NCBI RefSeq assembly: GCF_030158565.1
Contig: NZ_JAOASQ010000051.1
Span: 1 to 40,191, forward strand
DNA: 40,191 nucleotides
From: Limnohabitans sp.
GTDB taxonomy: Bacteria > Pseudomonadota > Gammaproteobacteria > Burkholderiales > Burkholderiaceae_C
Reading direction: 5' to 3'
Part shown: one piece after another, positions 1-9,680 of the stretch
How the letters are laid out: each line of letters starts with the position of its first letter
How positions within the stretch are numbered: the first letter of the stretch is position 1
Made by a program: the position numbers and the translations under genes
Notes under the pieces: generated by a model
Databases searched by the model: none
What the model was told of the DNA's origin: nothing
What the model saw: only the letters and a program-made list of their open reading frames with translations

Positions 1-756
1 GGTTACAACCAGAAAATCGACGAAGCCACGGCCCGCGAAGAGTTCATCTACAACCCCTTCAGCCTGACGCCGGACGATCCGGAACCGCTCAAGCGTTTGC
101 CGCACATCGTGGTGGTGATCGACGAGTTGGCCGACCTGATGATGGTGGTGGGCAAGAAGATCGAAGAGCTGATCGCCCGCTTGGCGCAAAAAGCCCGTGC
201 CGCCGGCATCCATTTGATCTTGGCCACGCAGCGCCCGAGTGTGGACGTGATCACGGGTCTGATCAAGGCCAACATCCCGACCCGCATCGCCTTCCAGGTG
301 TCCAGCAAGATCGACAGCCGCACCATCCTCGACCAGATGGGCGCCGAGGCGCTACTGGGCATGGGCGACATGCTGTACATGCCCTCGGGCACGGGTTTCC
401 CGATCCGCGTGCATGGCGCGTTTGTGAGCGACGAAGAAGTGCACCGCGTGGTCAGCTACCTCAAAAGCCAGGGCGAGCCTGACTACATCGAGGGTGTGCT
501 CGAAGGCGGCACGGTTGATGACGACGGCGGCATGTTGGGCGAAGGCGACAACGCCGAAAAAGACCCGATGTACGACCAAGCGGTCGAAGTGGTGCTCAAG
601 AACCGCAAGGCCAGCATCTCTTTGGTGCAACGCCATTTGAAGATCGGCTACAACCGCGCTGCCCGTTTGGTGGAAGACATGGAAAAAGCGGGCCTTGTCA
701 GTGCCATGAGTGGCAGTGGTCAACGCGAAATTTTGGTGCCCGCCCGGGCAGAGTGA
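1..756 (+). CDS. ftsK: DNA translocase FtsK, C-terminal part (5' end outside window)
   Basis: The frame is open from the first base and gives 251 residues of the motor and gamma domains of FtsK/SpoIIIE. The Walker B segment [12 protein letters not shown] lies near residue 36, followed by [27 protein letters not shown], typical of the RecA-like motor. The last 65 or so residues ([11 protein letters not shown]...SISLVQR...[17 protein letters not shown]) form the winged-helix gamma domain that in FtsK reads KOPS and contacts XerD. The protein pumps DNA at the division septum and helps resolve chromosome dimers. The stop overlaps a possible GTG at 753, but the next gene more likely starts at 762. 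Walker A and the membrane domain lie upstream, outside the window. Confidence 0.96.
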   Translation, partial: GYNQKIDEATAREEFIYNPFSLTPDDPEPLKRLPHIVVVIDELADLMMVVGKKIEELIARLAQKARAAGIHLILATQRPSVDVITGLIKANIPTRIAFQVSSKIDSRTILDQMGAEALLGMGDMLYMPSGTGFPIRVHGAFVSDEEVHRVVSYLKSQGEPDYIEGVLEGGTVDDDGGMLGEGDNAEKDPMYDQAVEVVLKNRKASISLVQRHLKIGYNRAARLVEDMEKAGLVSAMSGSGQREILVPARAE

Positions 757-761
757 GACAC

Positions 762-1430
762 ATGAAATTTTCACGTCGTCATGGGCTGCTTGCCAGCTTG
801 CTGTTTTGTATGGGGGTGGGTTTGTCTGCACAGGCCCATGCCGACGGGCTGGATGCCTTGTCGCAGTTCATCAAGCAAACACGCAGTGGCCGTGCGCAGT
901 TCACTCAGGTGGTCACCTCACCAGCGCGGCAAGGGCAGGTCGGCCGCAGCAAGACTTCCAGCGGCAGCTTTGAGTTTCAGCGTCCCGGCAAATTCCGCTT
1001 TGATTACCGCAAGCCCTTTGTGCAAACGTTGGTGGCCGATGGCCAGACGCTTTGGATGCACGATGTGGACTTGAACCAAGTGACGGCGCGCAACCAGGCG
1101 CAAGTGTTGGGCTCGACGCCCGTTGCTTTGTTGACGGCGGCCACTGACCTGGAAGGTCTCAAAACCGATTTCAGCTTCAAAACAGAGCCCGATCGCGATG
1201 GTCTGCAATGGGTCCGTGCGACGCCTCAAAAAACCGACGGTCAAATCCAGTCGGTGCAGGTGGGCTTGCGCACAACGGACAAAGGGGTGGAGTTGGCCGT
1301 GCTCGATGTGCAGGACAGCCTGGGTCAGCGCTCGCTGTTGAGTTTTTCTGCGTTCGAGCTCAACCCTGCCTTGCCCGCATCCAGCTTTGTGTTCAAGGCA
1401 CCCGCCGGTGCCGATGTGATTCGACCTTGA
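762..1430 (+). CDS. lolA: Outer-membrane lipoprotein carrier protein LolA
   Basis: A 222-residue protein with a Sec signal peptide (MKFSRRHGLLASLLF..., likely cleaved after AHA near residue 25), then the LolA fold. Family features are SGSFEFQRPGKFRFDYRKPF and the later LVADGQTLWMHDVDLNQVT. LolA takes lipoproteins from LolCDE and carries them through the periplasm to LolB. Start: the ATG at 762 puts the signal peptide at the N-terminus; a GTG at 753 is also in frame. It follows ftsK by 5 bases and precedes rarA by 16, the common ftsK-lolA-rarA order of proteobacteria, so the three are probably co-transcribed. Confidence 0.95.
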   Translation: MKFSRRHGLLASLLFCMGVGLSAQAHADGLDALSQFIKQTRSGRAQFTQVVTSPARQGQVGRSKTSSGSFEFQRPGKFRFDYRKPFVQTLVADGQTLWMHDVDLNQVTARNQAQVLGSTPVALLTAATDLEGLKTDFSFKTEPDRDGLQWVRATPQKTDGQIQSVQVGLRTTDKGVELAVLDVQDSLGQRSLLSFSAFELNPALPASSFVFKAPAGADVIRP

Positions 1431-1446
1431 AGCGCGCAGGCAAGCG

Positions 1447-2745
1447 ATGACAGTCGTGCCACTTTCGCCCCAGGCCCCTTTGGCCGAACGCCTGCGCCCG
1501 CGCAATTTGGGTGAGGTGATCGGTCAACAACATTTGCTGGGCGAGGGCATGGCACTGCGATTGGCCTTTGAGTCCGGGCAGCCGCACAGCTGCATCTTGT
1601 GGGGCCCGCCTGGTGTGGGCAAAACCACCATTGCCCGTTTGATGGCCGATGCCTTTGATGCCCAGTTCTTGAGCATCAGTGCGGTGCTGGGCGGTGTCAA
1701 GGACATCCGTGAGGCCGTCGACAAAGCACAAGCGGCACGCACTGGTCTGCAACCGCAGCGCACCATCATGTTTGTGGACGAGGTGCACCGTTTCAACAAG
1801 AGCCAGCAAGACGCGTTCTTGCCGCATGTGGAAAGCGGCTTGTTCACCTTCATTGGCGCCACCACCGAGAACCCGTCCTTCGAAGTCAATTCGGCCTTGC
1901 TCTCGCGGGCGGCGGTGTATGTGCTGCAATCGCTGACCGAAGACGATTTGAAAAACATCGTCTTGCGCGCCCAAGGCATCCAAGCGGTTCCGGCGATCGA
2001 GCCCGAGGCCCTGGCCCGTTTGCTGGCCTACGCCGATGGCGATGCCCGGCGCCTGCTCAACACGCTGGAGACTTTGTCGATGGCGGCGGGCCGCGAAAAG
2101 ATCGACCCGGTCACCGATGCCTGGTTGTTGCGGGTGTTGGGCGAGCGCATGCGCCGTTACGACAAAGGTGGCGAGCAGTTCTATGACACCATCAGCGCCT
2201 TGCACAAATCGGTGCGTGGCTCGGACCCCGATGCCGCACTGTATTGGTTCGTGCGCATGCTCGATGGCGGTGCCGATCCGCGCTACATGGCGCGGCGCTT
2301 GATCCGCATGGCCAGTGAAGACGTCGGTTTGGCCGATCCCCGCGCTTTGCGTCTGGCGCTGGATGCGGCCGATGTGTACGAGCGTTTGGGCAGCCCTGAG
2401 GGTGAGCTGACACTGGCCCAGTGCGTGATCTATCTGGCCATGGCCCCCAAATCGAATGCGGCCTACAAAGCCTTCAACGAAGCCAAAGCCTTCGTCAAGA
2501 AAGACGGCACGCGTCCTGTGCCCATGCATTTGCGCAATGCGCCCACCCAGCTCATGAAACAGCTGGATTACGGCAAGGGCTACCGTTACGCCCATGACGA
2601 AGAAGACGGCTTTGCCGCTGGGGAGCGTTACCTGCCGGAAGGCATGCCCGATCCGGGCTTTTACCGCCCTGTACGCCGGGGGCTGGAAATCAAAATCGCC
2701 GACAAACTGGAAGAACTGCGCAAACGCAATTCGGCCACAGGGTAA
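1447..2745 (+). CDS. rarA: Replication-associated recombination protein A (AAA+ ATPase)
   Basis: A 432-residue AAA+ ATPase of the RarA/MgsA/WRNIP1 family. N-terminal LAERLRPRNLGEVIGQQHLLG is the family signature. Walker A is GPPGVGKTT (about residue 58), Walker B is IMFVDEVHRFNKSQQDAFLPHVE, and sensor 1 is FIGATTENPSFEVNSALLSRA. The C-terminal tetramerisation region includes MRRYDKGGEQFYDTISALHKSVRGSDPDAALYW and a KGYRYAHD segment. It acts at stalled replication forks together with SSB and RecA. Length is normal. It ends the ftsK-lolA-rarA run, and an intrinsic terminator follows about 50 bases later. Confidence 0.96.
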   Translation: MTVVPLSPQAPLAERLRPRNLGEVIGQQHLLGEGMALRLAFESGQPHSCILWGPPGVGKTTIARLMADAFDAQFLSISAVLGGVKDIREAVDKAQAARTGLQPQRTIMFVDEVHRFNKSQQDAFLPHVESGLFTFIGATTENPSFEVNSALLSRAAVYVLQSLTEDDLKNIVLRAQGIQAVPAIEPEALARLLAYADGDARRLLNTLETLSMAAGREKIDPVTDAWLLRVLGERMRRYDKGGEQFYDTISALHKSVRGSDPDAALYWFVRMLDGGADPRYMARRLIRMASEDVGLADPRALRLALDAADVYERLGSPEGELTLAQCVIYLAMAPKSNAAYKAFNEAKAFVKKDGTRPVPMHLRNAPTQLMKQLDYGKGYRYAHDEEDGFAAGERYLPEGMPDPGFYRPVRRGLEIKIADKLEELRKRNSATG

Positions 2746-2796
2746 TTCCTGAGCAAATCCAAGGCGGTCGGCATCCCGCCTTCTCTACAATTCCTC

Positions 2797-2836
2797 AACC
2801 CCGCCAGCGAAAAAAGCACCATTGGCGGGGTTTTTG
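2797..2836 (+). terminator. Rho-independent terminator after rarA
   Basis: Ten-base arms AACCCCGCCA (2797-2806) and TGGCGGGGTT (2823-2832) pair perfectly around a 16-base loop, and a T run continues to 2836. It lies between rarA and the liv genes, so livH should have its own promoter in 2837-2920. Confidence 0.88.
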
Positions 2837-2933
2837 CTATGTATTTGGAATCACCCAAAAGGTGCGTCTGGGTATTCAAAAGCCATTCCTGGCGCGACTC
2901 GGCAAGACCGGGTCCACATTCGGAGAGAAAAAA

Positions 2934-3863
2934 ATGGACGTCTTCTTGCAGCAGGTCATCAACGGCCTGGTCATGGGCAGCATGTACGCCTTGGTGGCTT
3001 TGGGCTACACCATGGTGTACGGCATCATCAACCTGATCAACTTTGCGCACGGTGAAGTGCTGATGGTGGGCGCCCTGACGAGCTGGTCGGCCATCGGCAT
3101 GATGCAGGGCGCCATGCCCTGGGCGCCGGGTTGGCTGATCCTGATCCTGGCGACCTTGATTGCCTGCGTGGTGGCCGTCGCGCTCAATTTCACGATTGAG
3201 AAAGTGGCCTACCGCCCCTTGCGCAACAGCCCCAAGCTGGCGCCCCTGATCACGGCGATTGGCATGAGCATCTTGCTGCAGACCCTGGCCATGATCATCT
3301 GGAAGCCCAACTACAAGGCCTACCCCACCTTGCTGCCCAGCACCCCGATCAATGTGGCGGGTGCGGTGATCACCCCTACGCAAATCATGATTTTGGGCGT
3401 TACAGCCGTCTCGCTGGCGGTGCTGATGTGGTTGGTCAACTACACCCGACTGGGCCGCGCTATGCGGGCCACAGCCGAGAACCCGCGTGTGGCCGGTCTG
3501 ATGGGCGTCAAGCCCGACATGGTGATTTCGGCCACCTTTGTGATTGGCGCCATCTTGGCGGCCATTGCGGGCGTCATGTACGCCTCCAACTACGGCACGG
3601 CGCAACACGCCATGGGCTTTTTGCCGGGCCTCAAAGCCTTCACCGCCGCCGTGTTTGGTGGCATTGGCAACCTGTCGGGCGCTGTGGTGGGTGGCATCTT
3701 GCTGGGCCTGATCGAGGCCATTGGCTCGGGCTACATCGGTCAGCTCACCGGCGGTGTGCTGGGCAGCCACTACACCGACATCTTTGCATTCATCGTCCTC
3801 ATCATCGTTTTGACCCTGCGCCCCTCGGGCCTGATGGGTGAACGCGTGGCAGACCGCGCTTGA
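2934..3863 (+). CDS. livH: Branched-chain amino acid type ABC transporter permease (LivH)
   Basis: A 309-residue, very hydrophobic protein with about eight membrane segments. It opens with MDVFLQQVINGLVMGSMYALVALGYTMVYGIINLINFAHGEV, the hallmark of LivH. The coupling loop facing the ATPases reads TRLGRAMRATAENPRVAGLMGV. The ATG at 2934 is preceded by GGAGAG at 2922-2927; an upstream in-frame start at 2862 lacks family similarity. LivH is one of two inner-membrane permeases of a high-affinity hydrophobic amino acid or amide uptake system. LivM follows 17 bases later. No binding-protein gene sits in the cluster, so the substrate cannot be told from this window. Confidence 0.95.
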   Translation: MDVFLQQVINGLVMGSMYALVALGYTMVYGIINLINFAHGEVLMVGALTSWSAIGMMQGAMPWAPGWLILILATLIACVVAVALNFTIEKVAYRPLRNSPKLAPLITAIGMSILLQTLAMIIWKPNYKAYPTLLPSTPINVAGAVITPTQIMILGVTAVSLAVLMWLVNYTRLGRAMRATAENPRVAGLMGVKPDMVISATFVIGAILAAIAGVMYASNYGTAQHAMGFLPGLKAFTAAVFGGIGNLSGAVVGGILLGLIEAIGSGYIGQLTGGVLGSHYTDIFAFIVLIIVLTLRPSGLMGERVADRA

Positions 3864-3880
3864 TCGAAGGGACTGCTGTC

Positions 3881-4957
3881 ATGAAAAACAACAAAACACT
3901 TCAATTCATCTTGGTGGGTGTGGCGCTCATCGTGCTGCCGCTCATCCTTCAGGGCTTTGGCAACGCCTGGGTCCGCATCGCCGACATGGCCTTGCTCTAC
4001 ATCCTGCTGGCGCTGGGCCTGAACATCGTGGTCGGCTACGCCGGGTTGCTCGACCTGGGTTACGTCGCGTTCTTCGCGGTGGGGGCCTACATGTACGGCC
4101 TGCTGTCTTCGCCGCACCTGACCAACACCTTCGAATGGATCGCCGCCGTGTTCCCTGCGGGCATGCACATGCCGATCTGGTTGATCGTGCCGGTGGGTGC
4201 CGCATTGGCGGGCTTGTTTGGCATGTTGCTGGGTGCGCCCACGCTCAAGTTGCGGGGCGACTACCTGGCCATCGTGACGCTGGGTTTCGGTGAAATCATC
4301 CGGGTGTTCATGAACAACCTGGACCACCCGGTCAACATCACCAACGGCCCCAAGGGCCTGGACCAGATCGATCCGATCTCGGTTTTTGGCATCAATTTGG
4401 GCAAGAAGCTGATGGTCGGTGACTTCGAAATCTCTTCGGTCTCGCTGTACTACTACCTGTTCCTGAGTCTGGTGCTGGTGGCCATCTTGATCTCGCACCG
4501 CCTGGAGTTTTCGCGCATCGGCCGTGCCTGGATGGCGATTCGTGAAGACGAAATCGCCGCCAAGGCCATGGGCCTGAACACCCGCAACTTGAAGCTGCTG
4601 GCTTTTGGCATGGGAGCCACTTTCGGTGGGGTGTCCGGTGCCATGTTCGCGGGCTTTCAGGGCTTCATCTCACCCGAATCTTTCAGCCTGATGGAGTCGG
4701 TGATGATCGTGGCCATGGTGGTGCTGGGGGGCCTTGGCCATTTGCCCGGTGTGATTTTGGGCGCTGTCTTGTTGTCGGCCTTGCCAGAGGTCTTGCGCTA
4801 CGTGGCCGGGCCTTTGCAGGCGCTGACCGATGGCCGTTTGGATGCATCCATCTTGCGCCAGTTGCTGGTGGCGCTGGCCATGATCGTGATCATGTTGATG
4901 CGGCCGCGTGGCCTGTGGCCATCGCCAGAGCACGGCAAAGCGCTCAAGACGAAATGA
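3881..4957 (+). CDS. livM: Branched-chain amino acid type ABC transporter permease (LivM)
   Basis: A 358-residue membrane protein with about nine to ten hydrophobic segments. LivM features are LLYILLALGLNIVVGYAGLLDLGYVAFFAVGAY near the N-terminus, LKLRGDYLAIVTLGFGEIIRV in the middle, and the cytoplasmic coupling motif EFSRIGRAWMAIREDEIAAKAMGLN. It pairs with LivH to form the channel. The ATG at 3881 follows the GAAGGGAC stretch. The stop overlaps the first possible livG start (ATGA at 4954-4957), which argues for translational coupling. Confidence 0.95.
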   Translation: MKNNKTLQFILVGVALIVLPLILQGFGNAWVRIADMALLYILLALGLNIVVGYAGLLDLGYVAFFAVGAYMYGLLSSPHLTNTFEWIAAVFPAGMHMPIWLIVPVGAALAGLFGMLLGAPTLKLRGDYLAIVTLGFGEIIRVFMNNLDHPVNITNGPKGLDQIDPISVFGINLGKKLMVGDFEISSVSLYYYLFLSLVLVAILISHRLEFSRIGRAWMAIREDEIAAKAMGLNTRNLKLLAFGMGATFGGVSGAMFAGFQGFISPESFSLMESVMIVAMVVLGGLGHLPGVILGAVLLSALPEVLRYVAGPLQALTDGRLDASILRQLLVALAMIVIMLMRPRGLWPSPEHGKALKTK

Positions 4958-5742
4958 AAGACCCGCACATGACACAAGATATTGTTCTCCAGGTTGCAGG
5001 CATTTCCAAACGTTTTGGCGGCTTGCAAGCACTCACCGATGTGGGCATGACCATCCAGCGCGGTCAGGTCTATGGCCTGATTGGCCCCAACGGCGCAGGC
5101 AAGACCACGTTCTTCAACGTGATCACCGGCCTGTACACGCCCGATAGCGGCACCTTTGAGCTGGCAGGCAAGCCCTACCAGCCCACAGCCGTGCACGAAG
5201 TGGCCAAGGCGGGCATTGCCCGCACTTTTCAGAACATCCGTTTGTTTGCCGAAATGACCGCGCTCGAAAACGTGATGGTGGGTCGCCATGTGCGCACCCA
5301 TTCGGGTTTGCTGGGTGCGATTTTCCGCACACCCGGCTTCAAGGCCGAAGAGGCTGCCATTGCCCAGCGTGCACAAGAGTTGCTGAATTACGTGGGCATT
5401 GGCAAATACGCCGACTTCAAGGCGCGCACCTTGTCGTATGGCGACCAGCGCCGACTGGAAATCGCCCGCGCCTTGGCGACCGACCCGCAGCTGATTGCGC
5501 TGGACGAACCGGCCGCTGGCATGAACGCGACCGAGAAAGTGCAATTGCGCGAATTGATTGACCGCATTCGCAAGGACAACCGCACCATCTTGCTGATCGA
5601 GCACGATGTGAAGCTGGTTATGGGCTTGTGTGACCGCGTGACGGTGCTCGACTACGGCAAACAGATTGCCGAAGGCACGCCGGCCGATGTTCAGAAAAAC
5701 GAAAAAGTGATTGAAGCCTATCTGGGCACGGGAGGACACTGA
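4954..5742 (+). CDS. livG: Branched-chain amino acid type ABC transporter ATP-binding protein (LivG)
   Basis: A 262-residue ABC ATPase. Walker A is GPNGAGKTT, the Q-loop region is IARTFQNIRLFAEMTALENVMVG (LivG-type), the signature is LSYGDQRRLEIARAL, and Walker B is LIALDEPAAGMN followed by the H-loop HDVKLVM. Two starts are possible: ATG at 4954, overlapping the livM stop, or ATG at 4969, which gives the more usual N-terminus. LivG and LivF together energise LivHM. livF begins one base after the stop. Confidence 0.95.
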   Translation: MKDPHMTQDIVLQVAGISKRFGGLQALTDVGMTIQRGQVYGLIGPNGAGKTTFFNVITGLYTPDSGTFELAGKPYQPTAVHEVAKAGIARTFQNIRLFAEMTALENVMVGRHVRTHSGLLGAIFRTPGFKAEEAAIAQRAQELLNYVGIGKYADFKARTLSYGDQRRLEIARALATDPQLIALDEPAAGMNATEKVQLRELIDRIRKDNRTILLIEHDVKLVMGLCDRVTVLDYGKQIAEGTPADVQKNEKVIEAYLGTGGH

Positions 5743-5743
5743 G

Positions 5744-6460
<717 letters not shown>

Positions 6461-6668
6461 GCCTGGCTTGGATACCGGATCAAGTCCGGTATGACAGTCG
6501 TGTATGCATCCTTAGGAGTCGTGTGTGCATCCCCTCGGACCCGTGTGTGTCACCCCGGACTTGATCCGGGGTCCACCTTGTCAGCATGCACGTGGAGTGG
6601 ATACCGGATCTTCGTCCGGTATGACCGCTGCACGGGGCTCAATTCCCTTGACTCGCGTCCAGCAGTCT
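6461..6668. repeat. Cluster of three dispersed palindromic repeats between livF and tctC
   Basis: Three related palindromes lie between convergent genes. Unit 1 (6472-6492) has arms ATACCGGA and TCCGGTAT around TCAAG. Unit 2 (6553-6571) has CCCCGGA and TCCGGGG around CTTGA. Unit 3 (6601-6622) has ATACCGGA and TCCGGTAT around TCTTCG. Flanks are shared: TGGA before and TGAC after units 1 and 3, and the same on the opposite strand for unit 2, so unit 2 is inverted. They resemble REP-like intergenic repeats seen in many proteobacteria. As RNA they fold into stable hairpins that could limit readthrough or protect 3' ends. No gene is seen here. Confidence 0.8.
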
Positions 6669-7631
6669 TCAGTCCACGCGAGCACCGCTGGCCTTGACCA
6701 CGGTTTCGTAGCGTGTCAGTTCTTTCTTCATGAACGCGCCAAACTGATCGGGCGTGTTGCCCACCGGCTCAGCCAGCAACTGGGCAAAGCGTGTTTTGGT
6801 TTCGGGCGCTTGCAGCGCAGTCACAAAAGCCTTGTTCAGCCGATCGACCACATCGCGTGGCGTGGCTGCAGGTGCCACCAGACCCCACCAAGTTTCGATC
6901 GAGAAGTCTTTCAAGGTCTCGTTCATGCTCGCGATGTCGGGCAGGGCGTTGCTGCGCTGTGCTGTGGTTACGGCCAAGGCCTTGAGTCGGCCGGCCTTGA
7001 TGTTGGCTGCAGCCGTGGCCAAATTGTCAAAGTTGAAATCGACCTGTCCCGACAGCAAGGCCAGCTGGGCCGGGTTGCCCCCGTTGTACGGAATGTGCAC
7101 CGCAAAAATACCTGCAGCCCGCTTGAACATTTCACCCGCCAAATGCCCCGCGCTGCCGTTGCCACCTGAGCCAAAGTTCAGCTTGGCAGGGTTGGCTTTG
7201 GCATAGGCCACCAAATCGGCCAGGGTGTTGATCTTCAGGCGTTGTGCGGTTTCGGCGTTCATCACCAGCACATTGGGCACGCGCAGCATTTGCGTGATGG
7301 GCGCAAAGTCGCGGGCCGCGTCATAAGGCATCTTGGCAAAAAGCCAGGGGTTGATGGCGTGGGTGGCGGTGGCCGCAACGCCAATCGTCAGGCCATCGGG
7401 TGCGGCTTTGGCCACCAGGTCAGCCCCCAGGTTGCCGCCAGCGCCGGGGCGGTTTTCAATGATCACGGTGCCCAGCGTGTCTTTGACCCGTTCGGCCAGC
7501 ACTCGCGCCGTGACATCGATGGGCCCACCCGCCGCATAAGGCACGATGATGCGGATCGGCTTGCCTTGAGCCCAGGCCGAGGTGGCCAGACCGCAAGCCA
7601 TGGCACTCAGGCAAAAGTCACGGCGTTGCAT
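6669..7631 (-). CDS. Bug/TctC-family periplasmic solute receptor
   Basis: A 320-residue tripartite tricarboxylate transporter receptor-like protein. The signal peptide MQRRDFCLSAMACGLATSAWAQ is cleaved near AWA-Q; its RRDFCL could also act as a Tat signal. Then comes the family start KPIRIIVPYAAGGPIDVTARVL and ENRPGAGGNLGADLVAKA, the ligand-binding loop of Bug proteins. These receptors are greatly expanded in Burkholderiales and bind carboxylates or other small anions. No TctA or TctB gene is near, as is usual for orphan Bug genes, so the ligand is unknown. It lies 3 bases downstream of the reductase gene on the same strand, so the two are probably co-transcribed. Confidence 0.92.
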   Translation of the reverse strand: MQRRDFCLSAMACGLATSAWAQGKPIRIIVPYAAGGPIDVTARVLAERVKDTLGTVIIENRPGAGGNLGADLVAKAAPDGLTIGVAATATHAINPWLFAKMPYDAARDFAPITQMLRVPNVLVMNAETAQRLKINTLADLVAYAKANPAKLNFGSGGNGSAGHLAGEMFKRAAGIFAVHIPYNGGNPAQLALLSGQVDFNFDNLATAAANIKAGRLKALAVTTAQRSNALPDIASMNETLKDFSIETWWGLVAPAATPRDVVDRLNKAFVTALQAPETKTRFAQLLAEPVGNTPDQFGAFMKKELTRYETVVKASGARVD

Positions 7632-7634
7632 GGT

Positions 7635-8675
7635 TCAGGCCTTGGCCTTGTCGGCTTCCGACGTGAACGAATCGGCGTAAAACTCTTCTTCAGGCAAACC
7701 GCCTTGCGACACATAGTCGCGCTTGGCCGAATCCACCACGATGGGCGCACCGCAGGCATAGACCTGGTGACCTGACAGATCGGGAAAGTCCTGCAACACC
7801 GCCTGGTGAACAAAGCCGGTGCGGCCAGACCACTGGTCTTCGGCCTCGGCGTTGGAGATGACGGGCACGTAGCGCAGATTGGGCATCTCGGCCAGGCGGG
7901 CCTCCACCCAGTCGGCCATGTACAGGTCAGAGGGGCGGCGACCGCCCCAGTACAGCGTGGCGGGGCGGGTGATACCGCGGTGCTGCATGTGCTCGATCAG
8001 CGCCTTGATGGGCGCAAAGCCCGTGCCCGAGGCCAGCAGCACGATGGGTTTTTCGTTGTCTTCACGCAGGTAAAAGCTGCCGTACGGGCCTTCGGCGCGC
8101 AGGATGTCTTTTTCCTTCATGGTGGTGAACACCGGGTCGGTGAACTTGCCGCCGGGCATGTGGCGGATGTGCAGCTCCACCGTGGGTGGAGCCACCTCCA
8201 GCGTGTGCGGGGCGTTGGCCATGCTGTAGCTGCGGCGTGAGCCGTCACGCAGCAAGAACTCGATGTACTGACCGGCGTGGAACTTCATCACGTCGTTGGC
8301 GGGCAGTTGCAGTTTGAGCACGATCACGTCGTGTGATTTTTTCTCCAGGCTGACCACGCGCACCGGCATCTTCTTGACGGGCAAGCCGCCTTCGGCGGTC
8401 ACTTGTTTCGATTCGAGCACCACGTCGCTTTGGGCGGTGGCGCAGCAGGTCAGCACCAGGCCTTGGGCTTCTTCCTCGTCGCTCAGGGCTTTGGCCTGGT
8501 GGGGGCCGTGGACCACGGTGCCCGAGATCTTTTTGCACTTGCACGAACCGCAGGCGCCGTCCTTGCAGCCATAGGGCAGGCCGATGCCCTGGCGGATGCC
8601 TGCCGTGAGCAGGGTTTCGTTCTCGTCGGCGGTGAAGCTGCGGCCGCTGGGCTGCACGGAAATTTGGAAGCTCAT
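7635..8675 (-). CDS. 2Fe-2S ferredoxin / FAD-NAD(P)H reductase fusion (CDP-glucoseen reductase-like)
   Basis: A 346-residue electron-transfer protein. Residues 1-90 form a plant-type ferredoxin with the cluster motif CKDGACGSCKCK and a distant Cys in LTCCA. The rest is a ferredoxin-NADP reductase module: RSYSMANAP binds FAD, the NAD(P) region has LLASGTGFAPIKALIEHM, and CGAP lies near the end. This layout matches the RfbI/AscD-like and oxygenase-reductase family common in Burkholderiales. It would pass electrons from NAD(P)H through FAD and 2Fe-2S to an unknown partner. The ATG at 8675 begins the ferredoxin domain (MSFQISVQPSG) and is preceded by AAGGA; an upstream in-frame start at 8753 would add unrelated residues. 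Confidence 0.9.
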   Translation of the reverse strand: MSFQISVQPSGRSFTADENETLLTAGIRQGIGLPYGCKDGACGSCKCKKISGTVVHGPHQAKALSDEEEAQGLVLTCCATAQSDVVLESKQVTAEGGLPVKKMPVRVVSLEKKSHDVIVLKLQLPANDVMKFHAGQYIEFLLRDGSRRSYSMANAPHTLEVAPPTVELHIRHMPGGKFTDPVFTTMKEKDILRAEGPYGSFYLREDNEKPIVLLASGTGFAPIKALIEHMQHRGITRPATLYWGGRRPSDLYMADWVEARLAEMPNLRYVPVISNAEAEDQWSGRTGFVHQAVLQDFPDLSGHQVYACGAPIVVDSAKRDYVSQGGLPEEEFYADSFTSEADKAKA

Positions 8676-8722
8676 CTTTTCGGTATCCTTGAGGGATCGT
8701 CTTTGACCCGGAACCTCTGATT

Positions 8723-9679
8723 TTGCCTTCAAACCAAACTCCCTTGGGCGCACTGCCCGCCCGGTTTCGCCGTCAGCGTGTCCTGATTGTGGGTTGTGGC
8801 GACGTCGGCTTGCGCACCGCAGGCCAGTTGGGTGCGCCGCAAAGCCAGCGTGTGCGCCTGATGGCGCTGACTTCGTCGCCCGAACGTGTGCGTTTGCTGC
8901 GCGCTTGTGGCATCACCCCTTTGCAGGGTGATCTGGACGATGCCGCGAGCCTTCGCCGCTTGGCGGGCATTGCGCACCGGGTGATTCATCTGGCCCCGCC
9001 GCCCAGTGAGCGCCGTGGCGACTGGGAGCACGACCCCCGTACCCAGGCCTTGGGCCGTGTGCTGCGTTTACGCACGCTCCCACAGGTGTTGGTTTATGGC
9101 TCGACCACCGGCGTATACGGCGACTGTGCAGGCGAACGCGTCAGCGAATCGCGTGCCGTCAAGCCGCACACGCCCCGAGCCCAGCGCCGTGTGGACGCCG
9201 AGATGGCCATGCGGTTTTTGGGCCGCAGCGGTGTGCGGGTGAGCGTCTTGCGCATTCCAGGCATTTATGCGGCCGACCGCGAGGGCGGCACGCCGCGCGA
9301 GCGTTTGCTCAAAGGCACACCGGTGCTGGTGCCCAAAGAAGACGTGTACACCAACCACATCCACGCGACCGACCTGGCCCGAGCCTGCGCCGCTGCCTTG
9401 TGGCGCGGCAAGCCGCAGCGTGTGGTCAATGTGAACGACGACACCGACTTGAAGATGGGCGACTACTTCGATCTGGCGGCCGGTTTGTATGGTTTACCCA
9501 AGCCCCCGCGCATTTCGCGTCATGACGCCAACACCGCCTTGCCGCTGATGTTGCTGAGCTTCATGAACGAATCGCGCAGGTTGGACAACACCCGCATGAA
9601 GCAGGAGCTGCGACTCAAGTTGCGTTACCCGCATGTGCGCGATGGCTTGAGTCCGCAAACGGCCTTGTTCGGCAGCTGA
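8723..9679 (+). CDS. NAD-dependent epimerase/dehydratase-like SDR protein
   Basis: A 318-residue extended SDR-like protein. A Rossmann start VLIVGCGDVGLRTAGQL lies near residue 20. VLVYGSTTGVYGDCAGERVSES resembles the SDR catalytic region, and SVLRIPGIYAADREGG and YTNHIHATDLARACAAAL are typical of YeeZ/WcaG-like proteins. The start is uncertain: TTG at 8723 is the only start that leaves a reasonable N-terminus before the Rossmann loop. It is divergent from the ferredoxin-reductase gene with 47 bases between, so that gap must hold both promoters. The substrate is not evident. Confidence 0.85.
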   Translation: MPSNQTPLGALPARFRRQRVLIVGCGDVGLRTAGQLGAPQSQRVRLMALTSSPERVRLLRACGITPLQGDLDDAASLRRLAGIAHRVIHLAPPPSERRGDWEHDPRTQALGRVLRLRTLPQVLVYGSTTGVYGDCAGERVSESRAVKPHTPRAQRRVDAEMAMRFLGRSGVRVSVLRIPGIYAADREGGTPRERLLKGTPVLVPKEDVYTNHIHATDLARACAAALWRGKPQRVVNVNDDTDLKMGDYFDLAAGLYGLPKPPRISRHDANTALPLMLLSFMNESRRLDNTRMKQELRLKLRYPHVRDGLSPQTALFGS

Positions 9680-9680
9680 T

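Noticed and set aside
1393..2595. 400-codon minus-strand frame
   Set aside because: It is antisense to rarA, rich in His, Gly and Gln as expected of a shadow frame, with no recognisable motif.
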